Below, one piece after another: positions 1-5,113 of a DNA stretch of 5,113 nt (its first letter is position 1; the number at the start of each line of letters is the position of its first letter). The notes beneath the pieces are model-generated. The model saw nothing but the letters and a program-made list of their open reading frames with translations. It was not told the DNA's origin and searched no databases. A program made the position numbers and the translations under genes. This stretch comes from an uncultured Clostridia bacterium (GTDB lineage Bacteria; Bacillota; Clostridia; Lachnospirales; Bianqueaceae). The DNA is taken from contig CANOUM010000134.1 in the NCBI GenBank assembly GCA_947570515.1, positions 1 to 5,113 on the forward strand. Direction: 5' to 3'.

Positions 1-1079
1 GCAATGATATTGACATCCGTCCGCCCATCATCCAGAGACACTGCTCCCCATTCATCATTTCCAGACAAATACACGTTAAAGGGCTCGGTATCTACTTTAA
101 CATCGGCCTTAGAATTTTCCTTTGTCTCTTTTTTATACGTAAACGCATCTACAACTCTGGTTTCTGTATCAAAATTTGCAAAATCCTCTCGGATCAAAGA
201 ACGATATACCTCATTGATGATAATCGCGTCTATTTTGCCGCTGTAAAGCGCTTGGATCTGAGATTTAAGGCTTTCATATTCCACCGTTTTTACCTTTTCA
301 TTCAGCCGCTCCTGCAAGGTATTCAAAGTCAGCTCTGTATTTTCACGGTCTATATTTTTCTGGATTCCAAAGCGCTTGCCGCACAGATCCTCTAAATTCT
401 GCACAGAGCTATCCTGCATAACAATGACAGACACATCGCTTAATTTGGTAACCTGTCCGGCCGTCAAATTCCCCATGACATCATAGGCCTTCCAAATGTA
501 AACGCTGCCCAGACATAGAATAAGCGTTAGAAGTACGGCGTATACTCTTCCGACCTTTCGTCCCGCTCTTGCTTTTTGTGATATGAATGTAAAGCCCCAC
601 AGCACAAGTAAAATAATACCAATGACCACAAGATACCGAACCGGCAGCATATCCAGCAAATTTAATAATACAAAGAATATAACGGAAATTAAAGCCTGAA
701 AAACAATCACACAGGCTCCAATACGCGCACTCCATTTATTTTTCTTCATCTCCCTGCGCTTCTCTGCATCCTGCGCCTTTTTTTGTGCATAGGCATGCCG
801 GTCGAAAGCGGGAGCATCAGCCTGTTCATATTTCTCATACCTTTTGGGCTGAGGACGTTTGTTTTGCGGCTGCTTAGGACGAATCGGCCTTCCGTTTTCA
901 TCATAACGGACCGGCCGCTTTTTCGGCACAATTGGTCTTCCGTTCTCATCATAACGGACCGGCCGCTTTTTCGGTACAATCGGTCTTCCATTTTCATCAT
1001 AACGAACTGGGGGACGTTTTTTTCCGCCTGCGGTACCTGTCCCTGTGCGATTTTTCTGATTTCTTTTTTCCTGATCCAC
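1..1079 (-). CDS. LCP (LytR-CpsA-Psr) family membrane protein, 3' end cut by window edge
   Basis: 359 codons are visible. LCP proteins attach undecaprenyl-linked glycopolymers (teichoic acid, capsule) to the cell wall from the outer face of the membrane. In order: a basic, Pro-rich cytoplasmic tail (1-118) with a 16-residue tandem repeat (about 25-72); membrane segments near 120-141, 149-167 and 179-196; an extracellular domain (about 207-315) like one lobe of a type-2 solute-binding protein (EDLCGKRFGIQ, then ALYSGKIDAIIINE); and the LCP domain start (about 333 on), with FNVYLSGND and the GRTDVN motif whose Arg and Asp are conserved in the family. The loop between segments 2 and 3 is Lys/Arg-rich, giving N-in, C-out topology. 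The start is GTG at 1079, 4 nt after GAGGTGA; an in-frame TGA lies 9 nt upstream. Three segments plus an accessory domain recalls streptococcal CpsA/Cps2A. The polymer attached cannot be told from this fragment. The gene has its own upstream promoter. Confidence 0.88.
   Translation of the reverse strand, partial: MDQEKRNQKNRTGTGTAGGKKRPPVRYDENGRPIVPKKRPVRYDENGRPIVPKKRPVRYDENGRPIRPKQPQNKRPQPKRYEKYEQADAPAFDRHAYAQKKAQDAEKRREMKKNKWSARIGACVIVFQALISVIFFVLLNLLDMLPVRYLVVIGIILLVLWGFTFISQKARAGRKVGRVYAVLLTLILCLGSVYIWKAYDVMGNLTAGQVTKLSDVSVIVMQDSSVQNLEDLCGKRFGIQKNIDRENTELTLNTLQERLNEKVKTVEYESLKSQIQALYSGKIDAIIINEVYRSLIREDFANFDTETRVVDAFTYKKETKENSKADVKVDTEPFNVYLSGNDEWGAVSLDDGRTDVNII
864..1007 (-). repeat. 48-bp in-frame tandem repeat in the LCP gene (about 2.6 copies)
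   Basis: Unit 1 (1007-960) and unit 2 (959-912) encode the same 16 residues, VRYDENGRPIVPKKRP, and differ at only five bases, all synonymous third positions. Unit 3 (911-864) keeps the first ten residues, again with only synonymous changes, then diverges to RPKQPQ. The repeat lies in the predicted cytoplasmic tail, before the first membrane segment. Its Lys/Arg/Pro-rich, acidic-patch-containing character suggests a flexible, disordered segment; any binding partner is unknown. Confidence 0.93.
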
Positions 1080-1083
1080 CTTG

Positions 1084-1090
1084 TCACCTC
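1084..1090 (-). promoter_or_regulatory. Ribosome binding site deciding the GTG start of the LCP gene
   Basis: The minus strand reads GAGGTGA, then 4 nt (CAAG), then the GTG start at 1079; from the GAGG core the spacing is 7 nt. A second GTG at 1087 lies inside this site in another frame. That frame closes within the gene and gives no recognisable protein, whereas the 1079 frame runs into the membrane segments and LCP domain. Confidence 0.75.
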
Positions 1091-1163
1091 ATCATGTTCT
1101 CAAACTACACTGCTTTTCTCTCTATTTATATTCAAAAATTGCCTGATTATCTTTAAAACACAT

Positions 1164-1207
1164 AACATTATACCGATCACATGATAAAAAAGCAACCGTA
1201 TAATGTT
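1164..1207. repeat. Perfect 10-bp inverted repeat flanking the LCP promoter core
   Basis: AACATTATAC (1164-1173) and its exact reverse complement GTATAATGTT (1198-1207) are separated by 24 bp. On the minus strand one arm covers the predicted -10 hexamer and the other sits just upstream of the -35. The half-site spacing (34 bp centre to centre, about three helical turns) would suit a dimeric or tetrameric regulator, but part of the symmetry may simply come from two AT-rich TATAAT-like strings. Confidence 0.5.
1167..1195 (-). promoter_or_regulatory. Predicted sigma-A-type promoter of the LCP gene
   Basis: The minus strand has TTGCTT (1195-1190) as -35, a 17-bp spacer and a perfect TATAAT (1172-1167) as -10. 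The -35 matches the consensus at only three of six positions, but the spacing is ideal. Transcription would start near 1160, leaving a leader of about 80 nt before the GTG. It lies downstream of the terminator of the preceding gene, as expected for an independent unit. Confidence 0.6.
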
Positions 1208-1245
1208 GCAATTTTGTAAAATTTCAATTACTTGCCGCTTTACAT

Positions 1246-1282
1246 AAAAAACAATCAGCCGGAATTTAATTCGGCTGATTGT
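1246..1282 (-). terminator. Rho-independent terminator after the EF-G-like gene
   Basis: A perfect 11-bp stem, 1251-1261 (ACAATCAGCCG) with 1272-1282 (CGGCTGATTGT), closes a 10-nt loop. Read on the minus strand the stem is followed at once by a run of T (opposite 1251-1246); on the plus strand it is followed by GTAGCG with no T run. It therefore terminates minus-strand transcription, 63 nt beyond the EF-G-like stop codon, and separates that gene from the LCP unit. Confidence 0.9.
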
Positions 1283-1345
1283 AGCGTATGCGAATCACTC
1301 AAATTTATTTATCTTGAACTGCTTTCTAAAAATTTTTATCCTCTT

Positions 1346-3433
1346 TTACGCCTGCGATATCTGACTTTCTGCAATAATCTTTTGCATCACATCATGACTC
1401 GCTTCCTCATAACGAGCAAATTCCAGCGTATACGAACCGCGTCCCTGCGTCATAGAACGAAGCTCAGTCGGATAATTAAACATTTCTGCCATAGGGACCT
1501 CTGCCTCAATAAGCTGTTTGTTCCCCTGATGCTCCATACCCAGTACACGGCCGCGGCGCTTTGTCATATCCCCCATAATATCGCCCATATATGCCTCGTC
1601 CACCAAAATATGAACCGATACAATAGGCTCCAGGATAACTGGTTTTGCCTGCGGAATACCTTCTTTAAAAGCTGTAGAGGTTGCCATCTTAAAGGCCATC
1701 TCAGAAGAATCAACCGGATGATACGAACCATCAATCAGCGTTGCCTTGACTCCTACCATCGGATAGCCAGCTAAAACACCGCTCTTTACGCACTCCTGGA
1801 TTCCTTTTTCTACCGCCGGGAAATAATTTTTCGGCACAGAGCCGCCAAAAATCTTCTCTTCAAATACATATGGCGCCGTCACATCCCCAGAGGGTTCAAA
1901 AACCATCAGCACATCGCCGTACTGTCCATGTCCGCCGGATTGCTTTTTATATTGTCCTCGTACCTCTGCCCTGCCTTTATTGGTTTCACGATAAGTAACC
2001 TTAGGCTTGGCAAGTTCTACCTCTACCTTAAATTTATTTTTCAGTTTATTGACAATCACATCCAGATGCTGATCTCCTACGCCATAGATCAGCTGTTGTT
2101 TAAGCTCGCTGTCAACCTCTGTACGAATAGTCGGATCTTCTTCCATGATTTTAGTTAAGCTGCTGTTGACCTTATCCTCATCCCCTTTATTTTTAGGCTG
2201 GATGGCCATGCAAAGCAGGGATGCTCCAAAATCAACGCCCGGATACTGTACATTAAAGCCTTTGGATGCCAGCGTATCTCCCGTTCCCGTCACCGTAAGT
2301 TTACTGAGCGCGCCGATATCGCCGGCACGCAGTTCAGGCACTTCAATCTGTTCTTTCCCCCGCATCACATACAGACGGCTGATCCGTGTCTCGGTCTCTT
2401 TATTTACATTTACAATCGTCTCGTCCTTACGCAGCGTTCCAGACAAAACTTTAAAATAATTGATTTTTCCCAGATACGGATCTACGCTGGTCTTAAACAC
2501 AATTCCTGAGAAATTTCCAGCCGGCTGACAGGGCACCTCTATCGTGTTTCCATTCGGATCCAGCGCTTCATTCGTCGCATGCGCCATGACAGGATTCGGC
2601 AAATAGCTGCATATTGAACTCATCAGTACGCCAATACCGGTTCCATTAGCGGCTGATCCACATAAAACAGGCACGATTTCACCCGCAACAATACCATTTC
2701 GCAGCGCCGTTAAAATTTCTTCCTGTGTAAACTCTTCCTCATTAAAGAAGCGTTCCATGAGCGCATCATCCGTTGCCGCTACCGCCTCCAGAATCATCTG
2801 GCGCACCGGTTCGATCTCTTCTTCCATACCTTCCGGAATCGGGCAATCTTCTACACGATTACCGGAGAATCGACGTCCTTCCATCTTAGGAACATTCACA
2901 AACCCGGCAAATTTCCCATCTTCTTTAAAAGGCACCTGGAACGGCGCAATGACTTTGCCGAATTTTTCTTTCAATTCTTCCAGCACTTTCACCAAATCAG
3001 CCTCGGCTTCATCCATGCCATTCACAAAAATCATACGCGGCAGGCTTGCTTTCTCGGCCTTTTCCCAGGCAATTTCCGTTCCCACCTGCACGCCAGCCTT
3101 GGCTGATACAACAATGACTGCGCCTCCGGCGGCCCGAATTGCTTCATCGACTTCACCTGCAAAATCAAAATAACCAGGCGTATCCAACACATTGATTTTA
3201 TGTTTAATAAAGCTGCTGCTCCATTCAATCGGCAGTACAGACGTATTAATCGAAAAACCTCGTTTTGTTTCTTCAGGATCAAAATCACTGATGGTATTCT
3301 TATCTGCTACTTTACCCGGTCTTGCAATCGCTTTAGAGATATATGCCATCTGCTCGGCAATCGTCGTTTTACCGACCCCTCCATGCCCCAATAATACAAT
3401 ATTGCGGATATTCTCCGCAGAATATACTTCCAT
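1346..3433 (-). CDS. Elongation factor G-like GTPase (EF-G2-type paralog)
   Basis: 695 aa, full EF-G length, cytosolic and ribosome-associated by homology. G1 is GHGGVGKTT (16-24); switch I is RGFSINTSV (58-66) where EF-G has RGITITSA, so the Mg-binding Thr is Ser61; G3 is DTPGYFDF (84-91), with Tyr88 replacing the catalytic His; G4 is NGMD (138-141), not NKMD; G5 is GSA (259-261). Domains II and III follow, then domain IV with KKQSGGHGQYGDV and a tip loop retaining His572 in SYHPVDSSEMAF, then domain V (about 600-690). These changes are, to my knowledge, typical of the clostridial EF-G-like group, so it is probably not the main translocase encoded in the str operon. Translocation with weak or absent GTP hydrolysis, ribosome recycling or a stress role are possible but unproven. 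The start at 3433 has AGGAGG 8 nt upstream; the frame is open to 3589, but that extension is non-homologous and overlaps a promoter and hairpin. Confidence 0.93.
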   Translation of the reverse strand: MEVYSAENIRNIVLLGHGGVGKTTIAEQMAYISKAIARPGKVADKNTISDFDPEETKRGFSINTSVLPIEWSSSFIKHKINVLDTPGYFDFAGEVDEAIRAAGGAVIVVSAKAGVQVGTEIAWEKAEKASLPRMIFVNGMDEAEADLVKVLEELKEKFGKVIAPFQVPFKEDGKFAGFVNVPKMEGRRFSGNRVEDCPIPEGMEEEIEPVRQMILEAVAATDDALMERFFNEEEFTQEEILTALRNGIVAGEIVPVLCGSAANGTGIGVLMSSICSYLPNPVMAHATNEALDPNGNTIEVPCQPAGNFSGIVFKTSVDPYLGKINYFKVLSGTLRKDETIVNVNKETETRISRLYVMRGKEQIEVPELRAGDIGALSKLTVTGTGDTLASKGFNVQYPGVDFGASLLCMAIQPKNKGDEDKVNSSLTKIMEEDPTIRTEVDSELKQQLIYGVGDQHLDVIVNKLKNKFKVEVELAKPKVTYRETNKGRAEVRGQYKKQSGGHGQYGDVLMVFEPSGDVTAPYVFEEKIFGGSVPKNYFPAVEKGIQECVKSGVLAGYPMVGVKATLIDGSYHPVDSSEMAFKMATSTAFKEGIPQAKPVILEPIVSVHILVDEAYMGDIMGDMTKRRGRVLGMEHQGNKQLIEAEVPMAEMFNYPTELRSMTQGRGSYTLEFARYEEASHDVMQKIIAESQISQA

Positions 3434-3441
3434 GTGTCTTT

Positions 3442-3447
3442 CCTCCT
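3442..3447 (-). promoter_or_regulatory. Ribosome binding site deciding the EF-G-like start
   Basis: The minus strand reads AGGAGG, 8 nt before the ATG at 3433. This fixes the start there and not at upstream in-frame ATG codons such as the one near 3589. The protein from 3433 begins MEVYSAENIRN, right before the first strand of the GTPase domain. Confidence 0.85.
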
Positions 3448-3486
3448 TATTCGATTTGAAAAGTTTCTTCTTTTCCTTTTTGTATG

Positions 3487-3515
3487 ATTTTAACACAAAA
3501 CTTTCCATTTGAAAA
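3487..3515 (-). promoter_or_regulatory. Predicted sigma-A-type promoter of the EF-G-like gene
   Basis: On the minus strand, TTTTCA (3515-3510, four of six matches to the -35) is followed by a 17-bp spacer and TAAAAT (3492-3487, five of six matches to the -10). TGT directly before the -10 gives an extended -10 (TGn). Transcription would start near 3480, with a purine-rich leader of about 47 nt before the ATG. The promoter lies just downstream of the hairpin following prfA. Confidence 0.6.
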
Positions 3516-3534
3516 GAGATTTTTATGCAGAACA

Positions 3535-3572
3535 TGGCCAAACTTTTAATTTCCCTCTTAAAAGTCTGGCCA
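3535..3572 (-). terminator. Long hairpin after prfA: weak terminator, attenuator or 3'-end stabiliser
   Basis: Two 15-nt arms (3535-3549 and 3558-3572) enclose an 8-nt loop. As minus-strand RNA all 15 pairs form, one of them a G-U wobble; as plus-strand RNA that position is an A-C mismatch, so the structure fits minus-strand transcription. It begins 25 nt after the prfA stop codon. The sequence after it (TGTTCTGCATAAAAA) is a poor U-tract, so termination may be partial or the hairpin may mainly protect the prfA mRNA 3' end. Confidence 0.65.
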
Positions 3573-3597
3573 TATTTACTATAAAGCATATTCAGTT

Positions 3598-4674
3598 TTA
3601 TGATTCTTCATTCATTTTAGCTAACTTAGCCGTCTGATCTGCTGTAATCAGCCCATCGATCAGCTCATCCAGATCCCCGTCCATGATCTCGCCAATCCGA
3701 TGTGTTGTCAGTTTAATCCTATGATCTGTGACCCGAGTCTGGGGGAAGTTATATGTCCGAATTTTTTCACTTCGGTCTCCGGTTCCCACCTGACTGCGCC
3801 GGTCGGCTGATATCTCCGCCTGCTGCTTCGCCAGTTCTTTTTCATAGAGTCTGGCCCGCAGTACCTTCATCGCCTTATCCTTGTTTTTCAGCTGACTTTT
3901 TTCATCCTGACAGCTGACAACAATACCGGTAGGATAATGGGTAATTCTAACAGCTGAATCGGTTGTATTAACGCATTGTCCGCCATTTCCAGAAGAACGA
4001 AACACATCAATGCGGATATCATTCGGATTGATCTCCACATCAACCTCCTCCGCTTCCGGCAAAACTGCCACCGTTACCGTAGAAGTATGGATCCTTCCTC
4101 CGGACTCCGTAGCAGGCACACGCTGCACCCTGTGCACTCCGCTTTCATATTTAAGCCTTGAAAAAGCGCCGGCTCCCTGTACCATAAAGACAACCTCTTT
4201 AAAACCGCCCAGACCATTTTCATTTAAACTGGCCAGCTCCGTTTTCCAGCCCCTGCGCTCCGCATAGCGTCCGTACATCCGGTACAGCTCCGAAGCAAAC
4301 AAAGCCGCCTCATCACCGCCGGCTCCGCTGCGGATTTCTACAAATACATTTTTTTCATCATTCGGATCTTTGGGCAGCAGCAAAACCTTCAGCTTAGTTT
4401 CAAGCTCAGCCAGCTCCTCACGCGCCTGAGCCAATTCTTCCTTAGCCAGCTGTCTCAGTTCCTCTTCTTTCTCTTCCTCCAGCAGTATTTTGGCTTCTTC
4501 CTCATTTTGCCTGACCACCCTATATCGCTGGTACGTTTCCACTAAAGGCATCAATCCGGCATGCTCCTTCATAATTTTCTGCCACAGCCCCTGATCTCCG
4601 ATTATACTTGGGTCATTCAGGCGAACTCCCAGCTCCTCATATCGATTCACCAGCTCTTCCAATTTATCAAACAT
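3598..4674 (-). CDS. prfA: Peptide chain release factor 1 (RF1)
   Basis: 358 aa, the normal length for RF1, the cytosolic factor that recognises UAA and UAG in the ribosomal A site and triggers peptidyl-tRNA hydrolysis. An acidic coiled-coil N-terminal domain (about 1-100) precedes the core. The stop-codon-reading tripeptide is PAT (187-189) in HRVQRVPATESGGR, which marks RF1 and not RF2 (SPF). The catalytic GGQ is at 231-233 in SSGNGGQCVNTTDSAVR; Cys replaces the His more usual after GGQ, a variant I believe also occurs in other Clostridia. Gln233 is the residue methylated by PrmC, whose gene overlaps by 8 bp upstream. The start at 4674 (MFDKLEELVNRYEEL) is chosen for family fit and AAGGAG 7 nt upstream; a start at 4695 would only add an Arg-rich stretch encoded by that ribosome binding site. 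The gene ends in TAA. Confidence 0.98.
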   Translation of the reverse strand: MFDKLEELVNRYEELGVRLNDPSIIGDQGLWQKIMKEHAGLMPLVETYQRYRVVRQNEEEAKILLEEEKEEELRQLAKEELAQAREELAELETKLKVLLLPKDPNDEKNVFVEIRSGAGGDEAALFASELYRMYGRYAERRGWKTELASLNENGLGGFKEVVFMVQGAGAFSRLKYESGVHRVQRVPATESGGRIHTSTVTVAVLPEAEEVDVEINPNDIRIDVFRSSGNGGQCVNTTDSAVRITHYPTGIVVSCQDEKSQLKNKDKAMKVLRARLYEKELAKQQAEISADRRSQVGTGDRSEKIRTYNFPQTRVTDHRIKLTTHRIGEIMDGDLDELIDGLITADQTAKLAKMNEES

Positions 4675-5113
4675 ATGCCGTCTCCTTCTCCGCAATCACT
4701 ACTCTATCATGCCCTGCCAAATCCTTGCGCACCTCAATCAGCTTAAGCCCCTGCTTCCTCACAATATCCGCCACGGCTTCTCCCTGATCATACCCAATCT
4801 CCCAGTACGCTCTGCCCCCTTCTTTCAGAAAAGAAGCTGTACGCTCCGCCAGTCTCCGATAAAACGCAAGGCCATCTTCCCCGCCATAAAGTGCCATCTT
4901 AGGCTCAAACTCACGCACATCCCGGTCCAGCGCCTTATACTGAGAAGCATCAATATAGGGCGGATTGGCAGTAATAAGATTATATTGCCGGCCAGCCGGA
5001 AGCGCCTCCCACAAATCACCCTGCCAAAAGCTTACATGCACGCCGTTTTCTTTTGCATTATGAGCGGCTATCTCAAGCGCTGCCACAGATAAATCCGCTA
5101 CGTCTACGCGGGC
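4667..5113 (-). CDS. prmC: Release factor glutamine methyltransferase, C-terminal part (5' end outside window)
   Basis: 148 residues of an open frame entering from the window edge and ending in TGA at 4667. PrmC transfers a methyl group from S-adenosylmethionine to the GGQ glutamine of RF1 and RF2. The fragment begins inside the Rossmann-like methyltransferase fold at VDVADLSVAALEIAAHNA, where the Asp would contact the cofactor ribose. The catalytic NPPY is at 4966-4955, followed by the family-typical YIDASQYKALDRDVREFEP and ALYGGEDGLAFYR stretches. The N-terminal substrate-binding domain and the glycine-rich motif I lie beyond the edge. The last 8 bases (ATGTTTGA) overlap the prfA start, and the prfA ribosome binding site lies within this gene, which implies translational coupling. 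A GTG at 5086 is an internal codon, not the start. Confidence 0.96.
   Translation of the reverse strand, partial: ARVDVADLSVAALEIAAHNAKENGVHVSFWQGDLWEALPAGRQYNLITANPPYIDASQYKALDRDVREFEPKMALYGGEDGLAFYRRLAERTASFLKEGGRAYWEIGYDQGEAVADIVRKQGLKLIEVRKDLAGHDRVVIAEKETAYV
4682..4687 (-). promoter_or_regulatory. prfA ribosome binding site inside the end of prmC
   Basis: The minus strand reads AAGGAG, 7 nt before the prfA ATG at 4674. It lies in the last codons of prmC, so ribosomes finishing prmC clear or re-use this site. It supports 4674 over the in-frame ATG at 4695. Confidence 0.8.

Noticed and set aside
481..735. Minus-strand 84-residue open frame with hydrophobic stretches
   Set aside because: It is an out-of-frame shadow of the sequence encoding LCP membrane segments 2 and 3; it has no separate ribosome binding site or family resemblance.
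746..1087. Minus-strand open frame starting at GTG 1087, overlapping the LCP N-terminus
   Set aside because: It is in another frame from the LCP gene, its start lies inside the LCP ribosome binding site, and its translation is a Met/Arg/Ser-rich shadow of the 48-bp repeats. The frame from 1079 gives membrane segments and a recognisable LCP domain.
783..1184. Plus-strand open frame of 133 codons
   Set aside because: It is antisense to the LCP 5' end and its promoter. The apparent repetitive pattern comes from the 48-bp repeat on the other strand.
1198..1204. Possible plus-strand promoter from TATAAT in the upstream arm of the inverted repeat
   Set aside because: No acceptable -35 lies 16-18 bp upstream on the plus strand, and there is no plus-strand gene downstream.
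1232..1774. Plus-strand open frame of 180 codons
   Set aside because: It runs through the terminator hairpin and lies antisense to domains IV and V of the EF-G-like gene, with no recognisable protein features.
3454..3516. 10-bp direct repeat ATTTGAAAAG (3454-3463 and 3507-3516) and a 6-bp A/T-rich hairpin (3458-3475) in the EF-G-like leader
   Set aside because: Both are short and of low complexity in an AT-rich region, and one copy is part of the predicted -35. They are too likely by chance to call a regulatory element.
3434..3589. 52-residue N-terminal extension of the EF-G-like protein
   Set aside because: The frame happens to be open, but this stretch holds the hairpin, promoter and ribosome binding site, and EF-G proteins begin just before the G1 loop as they do from 3433.

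Overview
The window looks like chromosomal DNA of a Gram-positive, low-to-middle GC Firmicute, most likely a member of the Clostridia (Lachnospiraceae-like). The reasons are the strong AGGAGG-type ribosome binding sites, a LytR-CpsA-Psr (LCP) cell-wall protein, the prmC-prfA gene pair, and a clostridial-style EF-G paralog. The taxonomic placement is inference from protein style, not a database match. All recognised genes are on the minus strand, so they read from high to low coordinates.

Layout in transcription order. (1) 5113-4667: the C-terminal part of prmC, the methyltransferase that modifies the GGQ glutamine of release factors; its 5' end lies outside the window. (2) 4674-3598: complete prfA (release factor 1, 358 aa), overlapping the end of prmC by 8 bp. 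(3) 3597-3434: a 164-bp gap with a long hairpin that pairs best as minus-strand RNA, followed by a good sigma-A-type promoter. (4) 3433-1346: a complete EF-G-like GTPase of 695 aa. It has all the translocase domains but altered GTPase motifs (DTPGY in place of DTPGH, NGMD in place of NKMD), which marks it as a member of the EF-G-like/EF-G2 group and not the housekeeping fusA product. (5) 1345-1080: an intergenic region with a minus-strand rho-independent terminator, then a promoter whose -10 lies in one arm of a perfect 10-bp inverted repeat. (6) 1079-1: the 5' part of an LCP-family membrane protein that starts at GTG. It has a basic, proline-rich cytoplasmic tail containing a 16-residue tandem repeat, three membrane segments, an extracellular domain resembling one lobe of a type-2 solute-binding protein, and the start of the LCP catalytic domain, where the window ends.

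How the genes fit together: prmC and prfA are a translation-termination module (the enzyme and its substrate). The EF-G-like gene downstream is also a ribosome factor, but it has its own promoter and terminator, so it is probably a separate or semi-independent unit. The LCP gene is a separate transcription unit concerned with the cell envelope. I saw no mobile element, CRISPR array, tRNA or rRNA, and nothing that amounts to a clearly new system. The points most worth a second look are the unusual EF-G paralog and the architecture of the LCP protein.
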